A stretch of DNA of 64,000 nt, taken from contig JBITNC010000001.1 in assembly GCA_050084985.1 (NCBI GenBank), forward strand, positions 112,468,001 through 112,532,000. The letters run 5' to 3'. The notes beneath the pieces are model-generated. The model ran no database searches, was not told the origin of the DNA, and saw only the letters and a list, made by a program, of their open reading frames with translations. Positions 24,765-34,870 of the stretch are shown piece after piece. A program made the translations under genes and the position numbers. The stretch is from Nageia nagi (lineage: Eukaryota > Pinophyta). Every line of letters starts with the position of its first letter. Positions within the stretch are counted from its first letter, which is position 1.

Positions 24765-25600
24765 CCAAAATTAATTGTGAAAAATTATTTTGATTTGTAG
24801 AGACAATTTGAAAAGAAAATAAAAAAACTATATCATTATGCACATATTAATAATTTTTCACTTTCAAAATTCTTAAAGAATAATGATTGTAGTATTAGTA
24901 AAAATATTTTATTGGACATAATAATTCTAAATTGATGGAAATGATTATGAAAATAAATATTTTTTTATAAGAATTGTAATCTAATAAAATATTTTTTTAT
25001 ATTCTTCATAATGAAAGAATATTGTATTTAATCAAATAAAAATTAAAGTAAATAATAAGATAAATGCTGAACTGTACTTTTTTAGATATATCATTAGAAA
25101 ACAAAATAACATCCATATAAGAAATATTAAAATTCAAATGGAAAATGTTACATTCAATGAAATAAAAAATATTATATATAATAATTACAAATGAAATTAA
25201 AGAATAAGATACTAACTGAAAGTATTCATTATAAATAAGTTCATATCTATTTCAAAGTATGATATTGAACTATCATGCTTTAAAAGATCATATTTATGAA
25301 CAATAACACATGTTATTATGGTAAATTTATTTTTAATATTAATTAATTCATTAAATATTTGTTATAAATTTTTTATATTCGATACAAACATCTTATTTAT
25401 CAATTAATTGATTAGTTAACAGATATAGTATCATAATATGTAATATTAGTATAATGACAGCACACGTGACCATGTAAAAAACAAAAAAAAACCTAAATTC
25501 AAAGGCTAAAATCTATTTCATGGTTGACCTTTTCTCTAGCAAATTCTCAATAGCAGATTTGAAAATAATGACCTTCCAAAGTTCAAAGGAGGATACCTAA

Positions 25601-25808
25601 TATTTAACAATCTGCTGAAAATAAACCATATATAAAATAACTGTAATAAACCATTATATAACATGAATGCCTTTAATAAAAATCGAACATAAAACACGTA
25701 ACAATAAAATCAATACATAATTAACCCAACCAATCATCTAGCTCACACATCCCTATCACTTTCTCCTTTAACAATTTTAAATCACAGAGTTTGAACAAGC
25801 TGCGCAAT
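25601..25808. repeat. 3' flank of ODD1
   Basis: Matches 45131-45318 downstream of ODD3 ('aaaataaaccat', 'ctagctcacacatcccta', 'tcactttctcctttaacaat'), and its left half matches 61140-61215 at the end of E4. It would contain the 3' untranslated region of ODD1. I see no clear polyadenylation hexamer on the minus strand. Confidence 0.6.
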
Positions 25809-26890
25809 CTATAACCCTGCGTATGTATCGATCAACGCAACCTTCTCTTTAGAATTCGCTTTCTCCAAGAAGGCACGCCTACATTGGTTCAATGTGAAAG
25901 GTCTATAACATCGTGGATAGTGGTCGTCCACCAGCTGAGGAGGAGCCCACATCTCTTTCTCGCTTGGAAAATGCACGCCACATCCGTCCACCCTTTCTGA
26001 ACCACTCGATGCTCCGCACTTCGTAACATTCCGTTGCCCCATGCCTGCACTTTCCTTCATTACTTTGTATCCACAAAAACATTATATCAACACCAATAAC
26101 ATCTTCCTCACCTTAAGGCAATCGGCGATATTGATAACAAATGAGTCCGGTTGCGGCTTCACGTCCAACCACTTTCCTAGCTTGGACCGAATCTGGAGGC
26201 CGCCCTCATTACCTGTGTACAGGATGGTAGAGATCCCGCTATCTGTATGAGCAATAAGAGCCTCGTCCTCTATCGATTTTCCGTCAGAAGTATAGTGAGT
26301 GATATGCACTGTATACATGCGGTTCTGTAAATCAGATTCGTAGAAATGTTCGACGTCCAAATCGAGGGTTGCAAGCGTGGTTTTAGTGATAGTTAGCTAG
26401 AGATCTGCCAAGAGGAGCATATATGCTCCAACTGTTTTGCTGAAACCGGATAGGAGGACTGGATTAATTTTCAACTTGTATAATAACAGCATTATATGAG
26501 CAGAGTAAAACAGCATACCAGAATAATGGATTTCCGTGTTGTGGCCATATTTTGCGAAACATTTCAACTACTGATTCTGAATGACGTAGATTGAGGATTG
26601 TGAAACTCTCGCTGCCATTCTCACCGGCATAGCTACCCAATCTTTGTTTGACCTCGGCGGGCATGGCACATAGTTGTTGGACGGCTGATTCTACGTCTTG
26701 AAGAAGAGTTTGTTGAATTTCATGGTTGACAACTCTGAAAAATCCCAATTCTGGGCAGGCGTCTTTCACTTTGGCGACGACCTCTTGATAGTGGGCATCA
26801 TGAGTTGTTAATGCGAATAGTGAAAGGTCGATCAGAGGGAGATCAACTTTTAAGACCAACATCAGGGGAAGTCTGCAGAGAACACGCCAT
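25809..26890 (-). pseudogene. ODD1: 2-oxoglutarate/Fe(II) dioxygenase pseudogene, three exons
   Basis: Plant 2-ODD of the DOXC type, a soluble family that oxidises small molecules (hormones, secondary metabolites) with Fe(II) and 2-oxoglutarate. Exon 1 is 26890-26519, starting at an ATG that reads MACSLQTSPDVGL, then VDLPLIDLSLF and GFFRVVNH of the N-terminal fold. Intron 1 is 26518-26440 (GTATGC...TTTCAG). Exon 2 is 26439-26112, with HTD of the iron-binding HxD at 26249-26241, ILYTGNEGGLQIRSK and KWLDVKP. Intron 2 is 26111-26045 (GTGAGG...TGCAG, 67 bp). Exon 3 is 26044-25809, with AWGNGMLRSAEHRVV (second iron His at 26011-26009) and MWAPPQLVDDHYPR. Joined length is about 312 codons, normal for the family. 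Lesions: an extra A at about 26850 shifts the frame after codon 13, a TAG at 26399-26397 interrupts exon 2, and a frameshift in exon 3 removes the 2-oxoglutarate-binding RxS segment. It looks closest to the DAO/AOP/GA-oxidase-like group, but I cannot name the substrate. Confidence 0.85.
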
Positions 26891-27271
26891 GGTAGAGGAT
26901 CTGTGGCAGGGAAACGACTGAAAAGATATACAAAATAGAAGAAAATATCACACGAATACCACAAACGATGATTTAATAGCAATGCGTTATCTCAGTCACT
27001 CATACACGCAGAATATATATTGATAAGAGGAGTGAAAAATAAATACTGCCTTCTACAGATTATTGAGAAATTTATCAAATTTGAACACATTACATAGAGA
27101 AATAGTCAAAACAGACCAAACGAACATTTTCTGACATTACATCGATCAACCAACAGAAACACCCGCCGCCATGTGTTTCTCCTCATCTTTATGTTGAAGT
27201 TATCTTCCTATAATTCATAGGAAATGTATCAGGATGCAATATTCTATGAACATGTTTAATAGACGGCAAAA
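26891..27271 (-). promoter_or_regulatory. Promoter-like 5' region of ODD1
   Basis: A TATA-like element (aatatatatt, minus-strand reading) lies at about 27013-27021, 123 bp before the ATG. ODD3 has the same element at nearly the same distance. The region is strongly conserved between ODD1 and ODD3 ('gaggagtgaaaaataaa', 'ttttctgacattacatcgat'). A transcription start about 30 bp downstream of the TATA element would give a 5' leader of roughly 90 nt; this is inferred. Confidence 0.5.
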
Positions 27272-27500
27272 TATTCCATCTGCATACAAATCACACAGCT
27301 TTAGTTAGTCAATAAACTCCAAAAGTCTTCAAGTTTTTTTTGTTGAAGTTGTCTTCTTTATTTGTCTTATGGACATATCTAACAATCTCACACTATTCCA
27401 TCTCCATACAAATCCCACCGCCTTAAATATTTATTAAACCCCACCATTAACAAGATTCCATCTCCACACGCATCACACCTCTTTAATTAGTTAATATACC
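27272..27500. repeat. Roughly 60-bp minisatellite in the ODD1 upstream region
   Basis: Units start with 'attccatctccatac' at 27272, 27394 and 27455 and continue with 'aaatcacaccgccttaaata' type sequence and a 'taaaccccacca' end. The last two units are 61 bp apart. The same tandem repeat upstream of ODD3 has five unit starts, so unit number varies between gene copies. Confidence 0.8.
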
Positions 27501-28457
27501 CCTCTCTTGATAGATGTAATGTCAAAATATACATTTTAAGTCATACATTTTTTTAATTAAATAGTGATTATTTTATATGTAATTATTTTTTTTTTTTAAA
27601 TTATTCTTGTTAAAATAAATCTAGGTCTGCATCTACCATAACTTGATGGGACTTTAGATATCATGCATTTGAGAGGAAGACATTTGAGCCAAACATCTCC
27701 CTTTTTTTAATTGAGAATCTTAACAACTTGTTTTCTCACCAACTCCCGTAGTAATCAATCATAATATACTTAATTTAAAATACCATGCATGTGAGGGGGA
27801 GATATTTTACCCTAAATCCTCCCTTTTTCCAATTTAAAGATAGTAATGGTTTATATGTAATATTGAAAATTGGATGATGTACACTTTTTTTTTACAAGTT
27901 GGTAGTAATGTATACAAGAGAAGTGTATTGGATTATATGAATAATTAAATAATTGTATATCTTGTTATGACAATTAATAACAAAATATATGAACATATAT
28001 CCAAAGTTACATTCAAAGGTAAATTCTTTTTGTATTTATTTTAATCTTATAGATAATTAGGTTTTGCACTTCTTTTGTACAAAAGGAAACATCAAAGGGA
28101 TTAAGAAATTAAATAAACAATACAACAATCATTTCATATAAGAATAATTTTTATAGATAAAAATTCAATTTACCAATTTACACATAAAACATATTACTCT
28201 CTAATTCAACAATTCAATTTATTGATAAAAATAATGAATTGTTGTTATTCTAATGTTGCGTGCTTTATTGATAAGAATTCAAATAAATTTTAACAAAGAT
28301 TTATATTAAATATTATGAAATTTTTAGGTATATATTGATGATCAAGAAGATATAGGTTACATGATGAGAAATAGTTTATACACACAATTAATATCATCAT
28401 CCAATCTAACAACTCAATTTCAATTAATAAAAATAAACAAGTCTTGTCAAAATTTTA
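27501..28457. repeat. Distal upstream block of ODD1 (G1)
   Basis: Conserved with 47061-48074. It contains a loosely repeated segment: 'ttagatatcatgcatttgag' near 27652 and 'taccatgcatgtgaggggg' near 27780, each followed by a pyrimidine-rich 'ctccctttttt'. The last 210 bp (28240-28450) recur on the far side of the LTR element at 30507-30700. No gene. Confidence 0.5.
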
Positions 28458-30506
28458 TGTAGATTGCTACAAGAGACCAAAATAGATCTCCAAAATTGAT
28501 TCACAACACACAAGTAAATTAATGGAAGAATAATATTCACAACAAGAATTCTTTATTCTTCTGAATCTATACTAATTCATTAAAAGGATTACAATAAATT
28601 TTTATAAATCATTCCTTTTCCTCTCTCTAATTAAAAAAAAAAACTAAAATATAGCTTAGATGAAGTTCAAAATGGAGCCATGAATGCATTACTCAATACA
28701 TGAAATTATTCTAAAAATAGAACTTATGTTAGAACTAAAATTAAAAGCAAAATTTGGGTTATACAATAATCATTTTAGGCCTTAGAATTTTTTCTTTTAG
28801 GAAATGGTACAAGCTTGTAGATTTTCTTATTCTACAAGATTTAATAAACAAACAGGCTCCAAACGATATCAGGATCAAAAGTTACACCCTTTAGAAGTTG
28901 GCATATTATTTTACTGCATAAAGAAAATGTAGCTAGATATTACAGGTTCATCATTCTCCTTTGGTTGAAGAAAACTTAGCTCCTAAATTCTATTAATATG
29001 AGAAATTTTAAATACTCAAAAACCCCTTCATTTTAAACTTTCTTCTTTTCTAGCTAGTCTTTGTGCTCTTCTTTCTGCATCTTAGATTATGAAATCCACG
29101 AATGATCCTCTTCCTTTGCTAAACTTCTATCTTTCTCCATCCTTATCATCCTTTGAAAGAACTAGTTATCAAATTCTATGAAATAAATTCATCCCAAAAG
29201 TATGTTTCACTTTCATATTTCTCATCAAAAGCTTGCTGGTCAAAAAACTCATCATACTTTTGAGCATCCAAATGATTATCCATGTGCTCGACTACTATGT
29301 TTAGAAGAAATTTTGTTTCTTCTTAGAAATTTTGTTTCTTCTTAGAAATTTTGTTTCTTCTTATTCTTTGGCCTCTCTTGCTAAATCAAATAACTCTAAT
29401 ACCTTTGCTGAAATGATATTTTCATATCCTAATTCAATTCCCAATATCTTTTAAAAAATTTATCCATCTCTATGGCTTCATCTACTAGCTCTATAATTAT
29501 AGAAGATAATTCTATAGCTTCATTTGAATTAACATCCTCATATTTGGTTTTAGCTTAGATGATATCCTTCAAGATCTTATTTATTTTTTGGATATCTTTA
29601 ATGTCTACTTCCTCTTCAGGCATACTCATAATCACCAACTCAAAATTCTCATCTACATCCATATGCTTCCTTGCAAATACATAATTGTAAGGGTTCTCAA
29701 AATCCTTTTCTTTGATGATCAAGCTTTCTTCTATTAATTTCATAATCCTCTCTCTCCATGGAACTTTTAGATTTTTCATAATTTTAATACAAGGTGTCAA
29801 CCAAGCACTCTTTTGACACTCCTTAACCTTAAGGTACTGAGCCTTGAAGCACAAAAGTTTTGCCTTATCTATGAGACATTTGCATTCAAACTTTATAATC
29901 TTCATAGTGTCTTCCAACTACAACTGTTCATGTTGCTTATTTATCTCTTTCCCTTCCATGGTGATTTGAATCCAATCTTTTATCCGATAAGATAAATTGG
30001 TATTGATACCAAATAATGTACATTCCTACAAGAGACCCAAATAGATCTTCAAAATTGATTCACAACACACAAGTAAATCAATGGAAGAATAAAATTCACA
30101 AAATTTTTTTATTCTTTTGAATCTACATTATTTCCTCAAAGGATTCAATCAAATTTTATAAGGCATCTCTTTCCATGTTTCTATTAGAAAAAAACCTAAA
30201 ATATAGCTTAGATGAGGCCAAAAATGGAGTCATACATCCACAACTCAATACATGCAATTATTCTAAAAATAGAACTTAAAGTTAGAACTAAAAGTAAAAG
30301 CAAAATTTATGTTGTACAATAATTATTTTAGGCCTTAGAATTTCCTCCTATAGAAGATTTTACAATCTTGTAGATTTTGTGGTTCTACACAATTTAAAAA
30401 ATAAATGAGCTCCAAACATTATTGGGATAAAAAGTTACACTGTTTAGAAGTTGGGTTATTATTCTCATACAGAAGGAAAGTGTAACTAGATATTGCATGT
30501 TCATCA
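28458..30506 (-). mobile_element. Small non-autonomous LTR retrotransposon-like element, copy 1
   Basis: Two direct repeats of about 490-496 bp (28458-28953 and 30017-30506) flank a 1063-bp interior. Oriented on the minus strand, the LTRs begin TGATGAAC. A primer-binding-site-like TGGTATCAATACC follows the 5' LTR at 30011-29999; it resembles the TGGTATCAGAGC complement of plant initiator Met-tRNA. A polypurine AAAGGAGAA at 28962-28954 precedes the 3' LTR. The interior has one open stretch on the matching strand (29917-29555, 120 codons, Lys/Glu-rich, MEDTMKIIKFECKCLIDKAK at the start), which extends in broken form on both sides. I do not recognise gag, protease, integrase or reverse transcriptase, so the element would be non-autonomous (TRIM or LARD-like by layout, though the LTRs are long for a TRIM). 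Target-site duplication is unclear; 'aagttt' next to both ends is only suggestive. Confidence 0.6.
29305..29362. repeat. Three tandem 19-bp units
   Basis: The unit agaaattttgtttcttctt occurs three times in a row inside the LTR element interior. The equivalent place in copy 2 (near 48868) has a single degenerate unit, so the tandem expanded after the G blocks separated. Confidence 0.9.
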
Positions 30507-32340
30507 AAGTTTTTTCATTTACTTTAATGATAAGCATTAAAATTATATTTAATGAAGATTTGAAATTTTTAAAAATATATATCGATAAAGATCAAGAAGA
30601 TATAACTTACATAACAAGAAATAATTTTTATGTATACAATTGATATCGCCATCTAATCTAAGAATTTAGTTTATTCATAAATTGAAACATGTAGTTTTTC
30701 CTTCTATATAACTCTAAACCAAAATAGCTTTGAATTCTAAAAATTTGAATTAAATAATGTTAAATATATTACAAATGTATCATAATATTTTTGGTAGGCA
30801 TGAACACAAAATCTGAGAGTAGTTATTTGATTGGAATATTATAAGACACTTAATTTAAGTGGTTGATATTTATTAGCCAAGGTTGTAGGAAGATATTTGT
30901 TATTTATATTTTACCATAAACCAAAAAGTAGCATTTTGTATAATTTTATTGGCCATGCCTTCCACAAGAAACATGTAAGATAAAACTAAATTTTGCTATA
31001 TTTCAAGCAAAGAATTGATGACCTTTTTTCTTGGATCTGTATCTTTGACAAGAAATAAGGATATTATGCAATTTTGTTCTAAATCTTTGATTTTTTTTTA
31101 AACACATATCATACATTTCCATATATCTAAGTTTATCCAACATCAATTGGAAGCTATTTCTAGCAACATAATAGTCTAGTTCAAAAAAGCATAGAATTTG
31201 TATGTGGGAAGGAACTTCAAATAAAGATGTTTGTAATGGTGGTTGAGTAGCAAAAGACTAGAGGATAGTTGCAAAGGTGGCATCAAAAAGAATTTTTACA
31301 TTTTAAGTTGTCTCCTTGGATAGATAACACCGTTGTTCCTATGATAATATATATGTTACTAGTTGCTTTTATGGAGTCATCTATCTCTTTTACATTGGAT
31401 TTCTGGCTACTAAACATGTATGTACAAGACTTTTTAAAATTATTTGCAATATTTAAGATATGTTTTGTAAGTAACATATTGTATATGGGATACAAATACA
31501 TGATTTTTACATTTTTAATTCATTCCAACATATAAATAGCTTATGTTCGCTAGTAAGCCATGAAAACTTTATGAACAACATGACATGTAGTTTCAATTTA
31601 AATAATTAAAGAAAAATACCATACATTTTAAAAGTAATCGCTCATTCTAAAACTAATGATATCCATCACATTAAATGTATATAATTAAAATTTATGATGA
31701 TACATCTAATCATTTATGAAGTCTAAGATATTTAATAAATGAAAAATGATAAACTTGATTGAATGTTTGAGATACACCATAAAAGATAATAAAAGGTATA
31801 CAATAACTAACAAATATAATTTTAACTAAGAGAAAACATGCATTAAAAATGAAAATTAAAACTAAAAAATAAAAAATTATATAAAAAAAACATGAAAAAT
31901 TATCATATGGTATGAGTGGATTAGATGGAAATTCTAAATGAATTTGACAAAAAAATTCCTTTACACGTGAAAGATAGTCTTCCCTATTACCTCTCACATA
32001 AAAATTATTTTCTCTGATTCCTAAAAACAAAATGATGCCTCTCCTCCCCCCCGAGCCCCAAAAAATACACTTTAACTTGTCAAGTGCTGCGCATGTGCCT
32101 TCCTGCCTTTGAACTCTCCTAAGCACCAAGGGATGTGAAGAAGCAGAGATCCAATTCCCCTCTGCTATCGATTCTCTCATTTTCAAAAATCAAATTAATT
32201 TTGGAATTCAAAAGCTTACTACTATCTCTTAAATTTGAAATACTATTCATGGCAAGAAGATTTAAAATAATATCTCATATCTTTCGTATTTATTTTATTA
32301 TATGATTTATCTTTATCATGTAATATATCCTATTTTTAAC
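30507..32340. other. Block H, single-copy sequence between G1 and ODD2
   Basis: 30507-30700 repeats the DNA left of the LTR element. From 30700 I find no other copy in the window. The 31269-31535 (+) and 31283-31501 (-) open stretches overlap on opposite strands and look fortuitous. The open stretch 31710-32186 (-, 158 codons) starts in a local island of higher GC (about 32030-32170) with a G-run on the minus strand and continues into hydrophobic, AT-rich codons. I do not recognise it; a promoter-proximal exon or a fragment of another element is possible. Confidence 0.35.
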
Positions 32341-32405
32341 TTATGTTTTTTCTTGGTAGGTCTAGAAGGCATAGCCATAATCACTTGTCGAGGAAGCTAC
32401 ATAAT

Positions 32406-33140
32406 CTACACACCTGCGTATCTCTCGATGAGAGTGGCCTTTTCTTCTTTAGAATTTTGCCTCTCTATGAGGTATTGCTTAAATTGGGAGAATGTGAAAG
32501 GCCTATAACGTCGTGCATGATGTTTGTCAACCAGTTTAAGAGGTGCCCAAATCTCTTTCTCATTTGGAAAATAAATAAAATAACTCGGTGCTCCACGCTG
32601 CGCTACCATCAGTTTCTCCACGCCTGCACTCGCTAAAGATTGCATTAATTCATCATTACAAAACATTAGACAAACCATGGTAATTCATCCTCACCTTAAA
32701 AGACTCACCGGTGTTGATAAGGAATGAGTTCCATAATGGCTTGACGTTCAACCGAATGCCTTCCTTTTGATCTAATCTGAAGGCCACCATTTTTATCTTG
32801 GTAAAGTATAGTAATTCTGGGCATCCAAATCAAGGCTTGCGAGAATTATTTTGGTTATCGTTCGTACGAGATCTTTCCAGAAAAGCATGCACATTTGAAT
32901 AGTTTTGCTGGAATGGGATAGGAGTAATGAATTGTTTTTAAGCTTGTAAGATGAAAATATGTATATGAGCATAGGAAAACAACATACTAGAAAAATGGAT
33001 TTCCTTCTTGTGGCCATATTTTATGAGAGATTTGAAGTACTGAATGACAATGATGTGGGTCGGAGAATGGGAACATCTCCCGGGAGAGGGAGATCAACTT
33101 CAAGACCAAAATCAGGGAAAGTCTTCATAGAGAAAGGCAT
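32406..33140 (-). pseudogene. ODD2: deleted 2-ODD pseudogene
   Basis: Same gene structure as ODD1, but more diverged and shorter. Exon 1 is 33140-32988, MPFSMKTFPDFGLEVDLPL; the frame is intact where ODD1 and ODD3 are shifted. An internal deletion then removes most of exon 1 and rejoins at the sequence for the RHSE...IWPQ region. Intron 1 is 32987-32908. Exon 2 is 32907-32695: KTIQMCMLFWKDLVRTITKI and LASLDLDAQ, then a deletion of about 50 codons, including the whole HxD iron site, joining to ITILYQDKNGGLQIRSK; a frameshift follows. Intron 2 is 32694-32624 (71 bp). Exon 3 is 32623-32406; EHR is recognisable, but two stops precede it in frame. The C-terminal frame is open and well kept: EKEIWAPLKLVDKHHARRYR and FTFSQFKQYLIERQNSKEE, ending YAGV. 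The flanking DNA differs from that of ODD1/ODD3, so this is an older paralogue. Confidence 0.8.
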
Positions 33141-33221
33141 CGTGAAGGATATTTTGCAGGAAGATTAATTTATCGTCAAGGATATCATCATAATAAGTTC
33201 TGATTATAACAAATGAAATGG

Positions 33222-34870
33222 TCTGATTTTTAGGTTGACTTCTCCTTTCTAGTGTTTTAGGGCCGGCCAACATGTACGCTCATCAAAGCTTCGGCTATCA
33301 TCTCTCCAACTGAGTTGTTTCTTTCAAGAGCAACAGTTCTATGATGAAGCTGTCATGTTATGCCTCATTTAAATTTGTTGACTTATTTGTTCCTTTATAG
33401 ATATAGATATAGATATACAACAGGAGTCGAGTAAGGGAAGTGCTGGTAATCAATTTTTCATGTTGGTTTCAAGTCAATTTAGTCAGATTTTAGGATTTCA
33501 TTGGTTGTGATATCTATTGTTTTTAAGTTTCCTATTATGTTAGGAATAAAAGTTGTTTTGTTATTGAACATTATAATTGTATTAAATATTATTATATGAA
33601 ATAATATCATATTAAATATAAATATTGTACGTAATCAACAAGCTTTAAATATTAATTGTGGAATGTTTACAAATGGAATCAATTTAGATAAATTTTCAAC
33701 GTCTAGTTAATTTTTGAATATGTAAGTTATATATTTGTTTTTTGTAATTTTATGTTAAAGATTATTTCATTTTATTATATTTTATATTTTTCTACATTCT
33801 AAATATCAGATTTAGTGTAATCATTTTTTGGAGAAAGTTCAATCTTAAGGTAAAATATTATAGGAACTTCCTTGTTTCATCAAAAAAGTAAAATTCTAAT
33901 GCTTTCTTTAGTATAATTGTAATCGAGATGTACACTTGAAATGTAGCCAAATCATAATACGTTTAAATAATCATTTATAGATTTAAACTTTTAACTCCTT
34001 ATAGAAGAGTCAAAGCTTGAACCATTATGGTATCAATATTGTGGACATATGGTGCAATCTTAAGAATTAAATAATTGCATATAATCAAAATATAAAATTC
34101 ATTTTCGTAAGGCATTTCATAGAACTTAACTATCTTCAAAATTATTTTGATTTTTTTTTTATTTATTTTTATTAGTGATTAAAACCTTTAATTGTAAATC
34201 CCTACACAACCATTAAATAGAAAAAGTATTCATGCATTCAAAACATATTGGAAGAAGTGGTATCTTAAATAAAAAATATTAAGAATGGAAAAATATAATG
34301 AAATGGAAGAATCATTATACATAATAAAATAGAAAATTAAGAATACAAGAGCACAATATAAGCTTTTAATATTAATATCTATAACCTTTACACAATAACA
34401 TCATCATCATCATCCCATATTACCCTTACTTATTGAATAAGTAGTTCCCTATCTACCTCTTCAATGATGTAAACCTACTTCAATAACTATAGAAATATCA
34501 AAATAAACAATAGAAATGTTTATTTATATTACCAATTCTTCAAAACCATTTATCACCATAATTATCCTAATAAACCAATAACCAAGAATGGTAAAAGAGT
34601 TTTGATAACAAGAAAAAATTATATAATTGAAAGGCATAACTTTTAATCTAGATCTTAAAAACCTGGTCACAAATTTGATTTCCAAAGGAGGAAATTGCTA
34701 CCCAACTATACCTAGTGATAGAAACAAATTAAGAGAAATAATAGCAAGATGTAGTATAAAGAACACTTCTATACAACTAAATAATATAAATAATATCTTT
34801 AGAATATCTTCAATGGATACAATCCACTACATATTTTGCTACAACTAAACCAAGAATGGTAAAATTACAT
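33222..34870. repeat. Block P2, leader repeat upstream of ODD2
   Basis: Second copy of the block at 1-1690, about 80 bp from the ODD2 start codon. It keeps more GC and more CpG at its left end ('gggccggccaacatgtacgc') than P1. The open stretch 34627-34848 is conserved in broken form in P1 but resembles no family I know. Confidence 0.75.

Larger units (their letters stand above)
21661..25600. repeat. Block E2, region 5' of the PPR pseudogene and long AT-rich tail
   Basis: 21661-22920 corresponds to 8641-9990 in E1. The tail (22920-25600) is extremely AT-rich and carries simple repeats (see separate entries). Its last strip (about 25190-25600: 'aaagatcatatttatgaac', 'gcacacgtgaccatgtaaa', 'aaatctatttcatggttgac') lies directly downstream of ODD1. 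The same strip is at 44640-45090, 60660-61100 and 11160-11570. The open stretches at 24262-24507 and 24661-24843 are AT-rich chance frames. No gene recognised. Confidence 0.55.

Noticed and set aside
30800-31540. Possible hAT or copia transposon fragment in block H
   Set aside because: Translations on both strands gave no recognisable transposase, integrase or reverse transcriptase motif.
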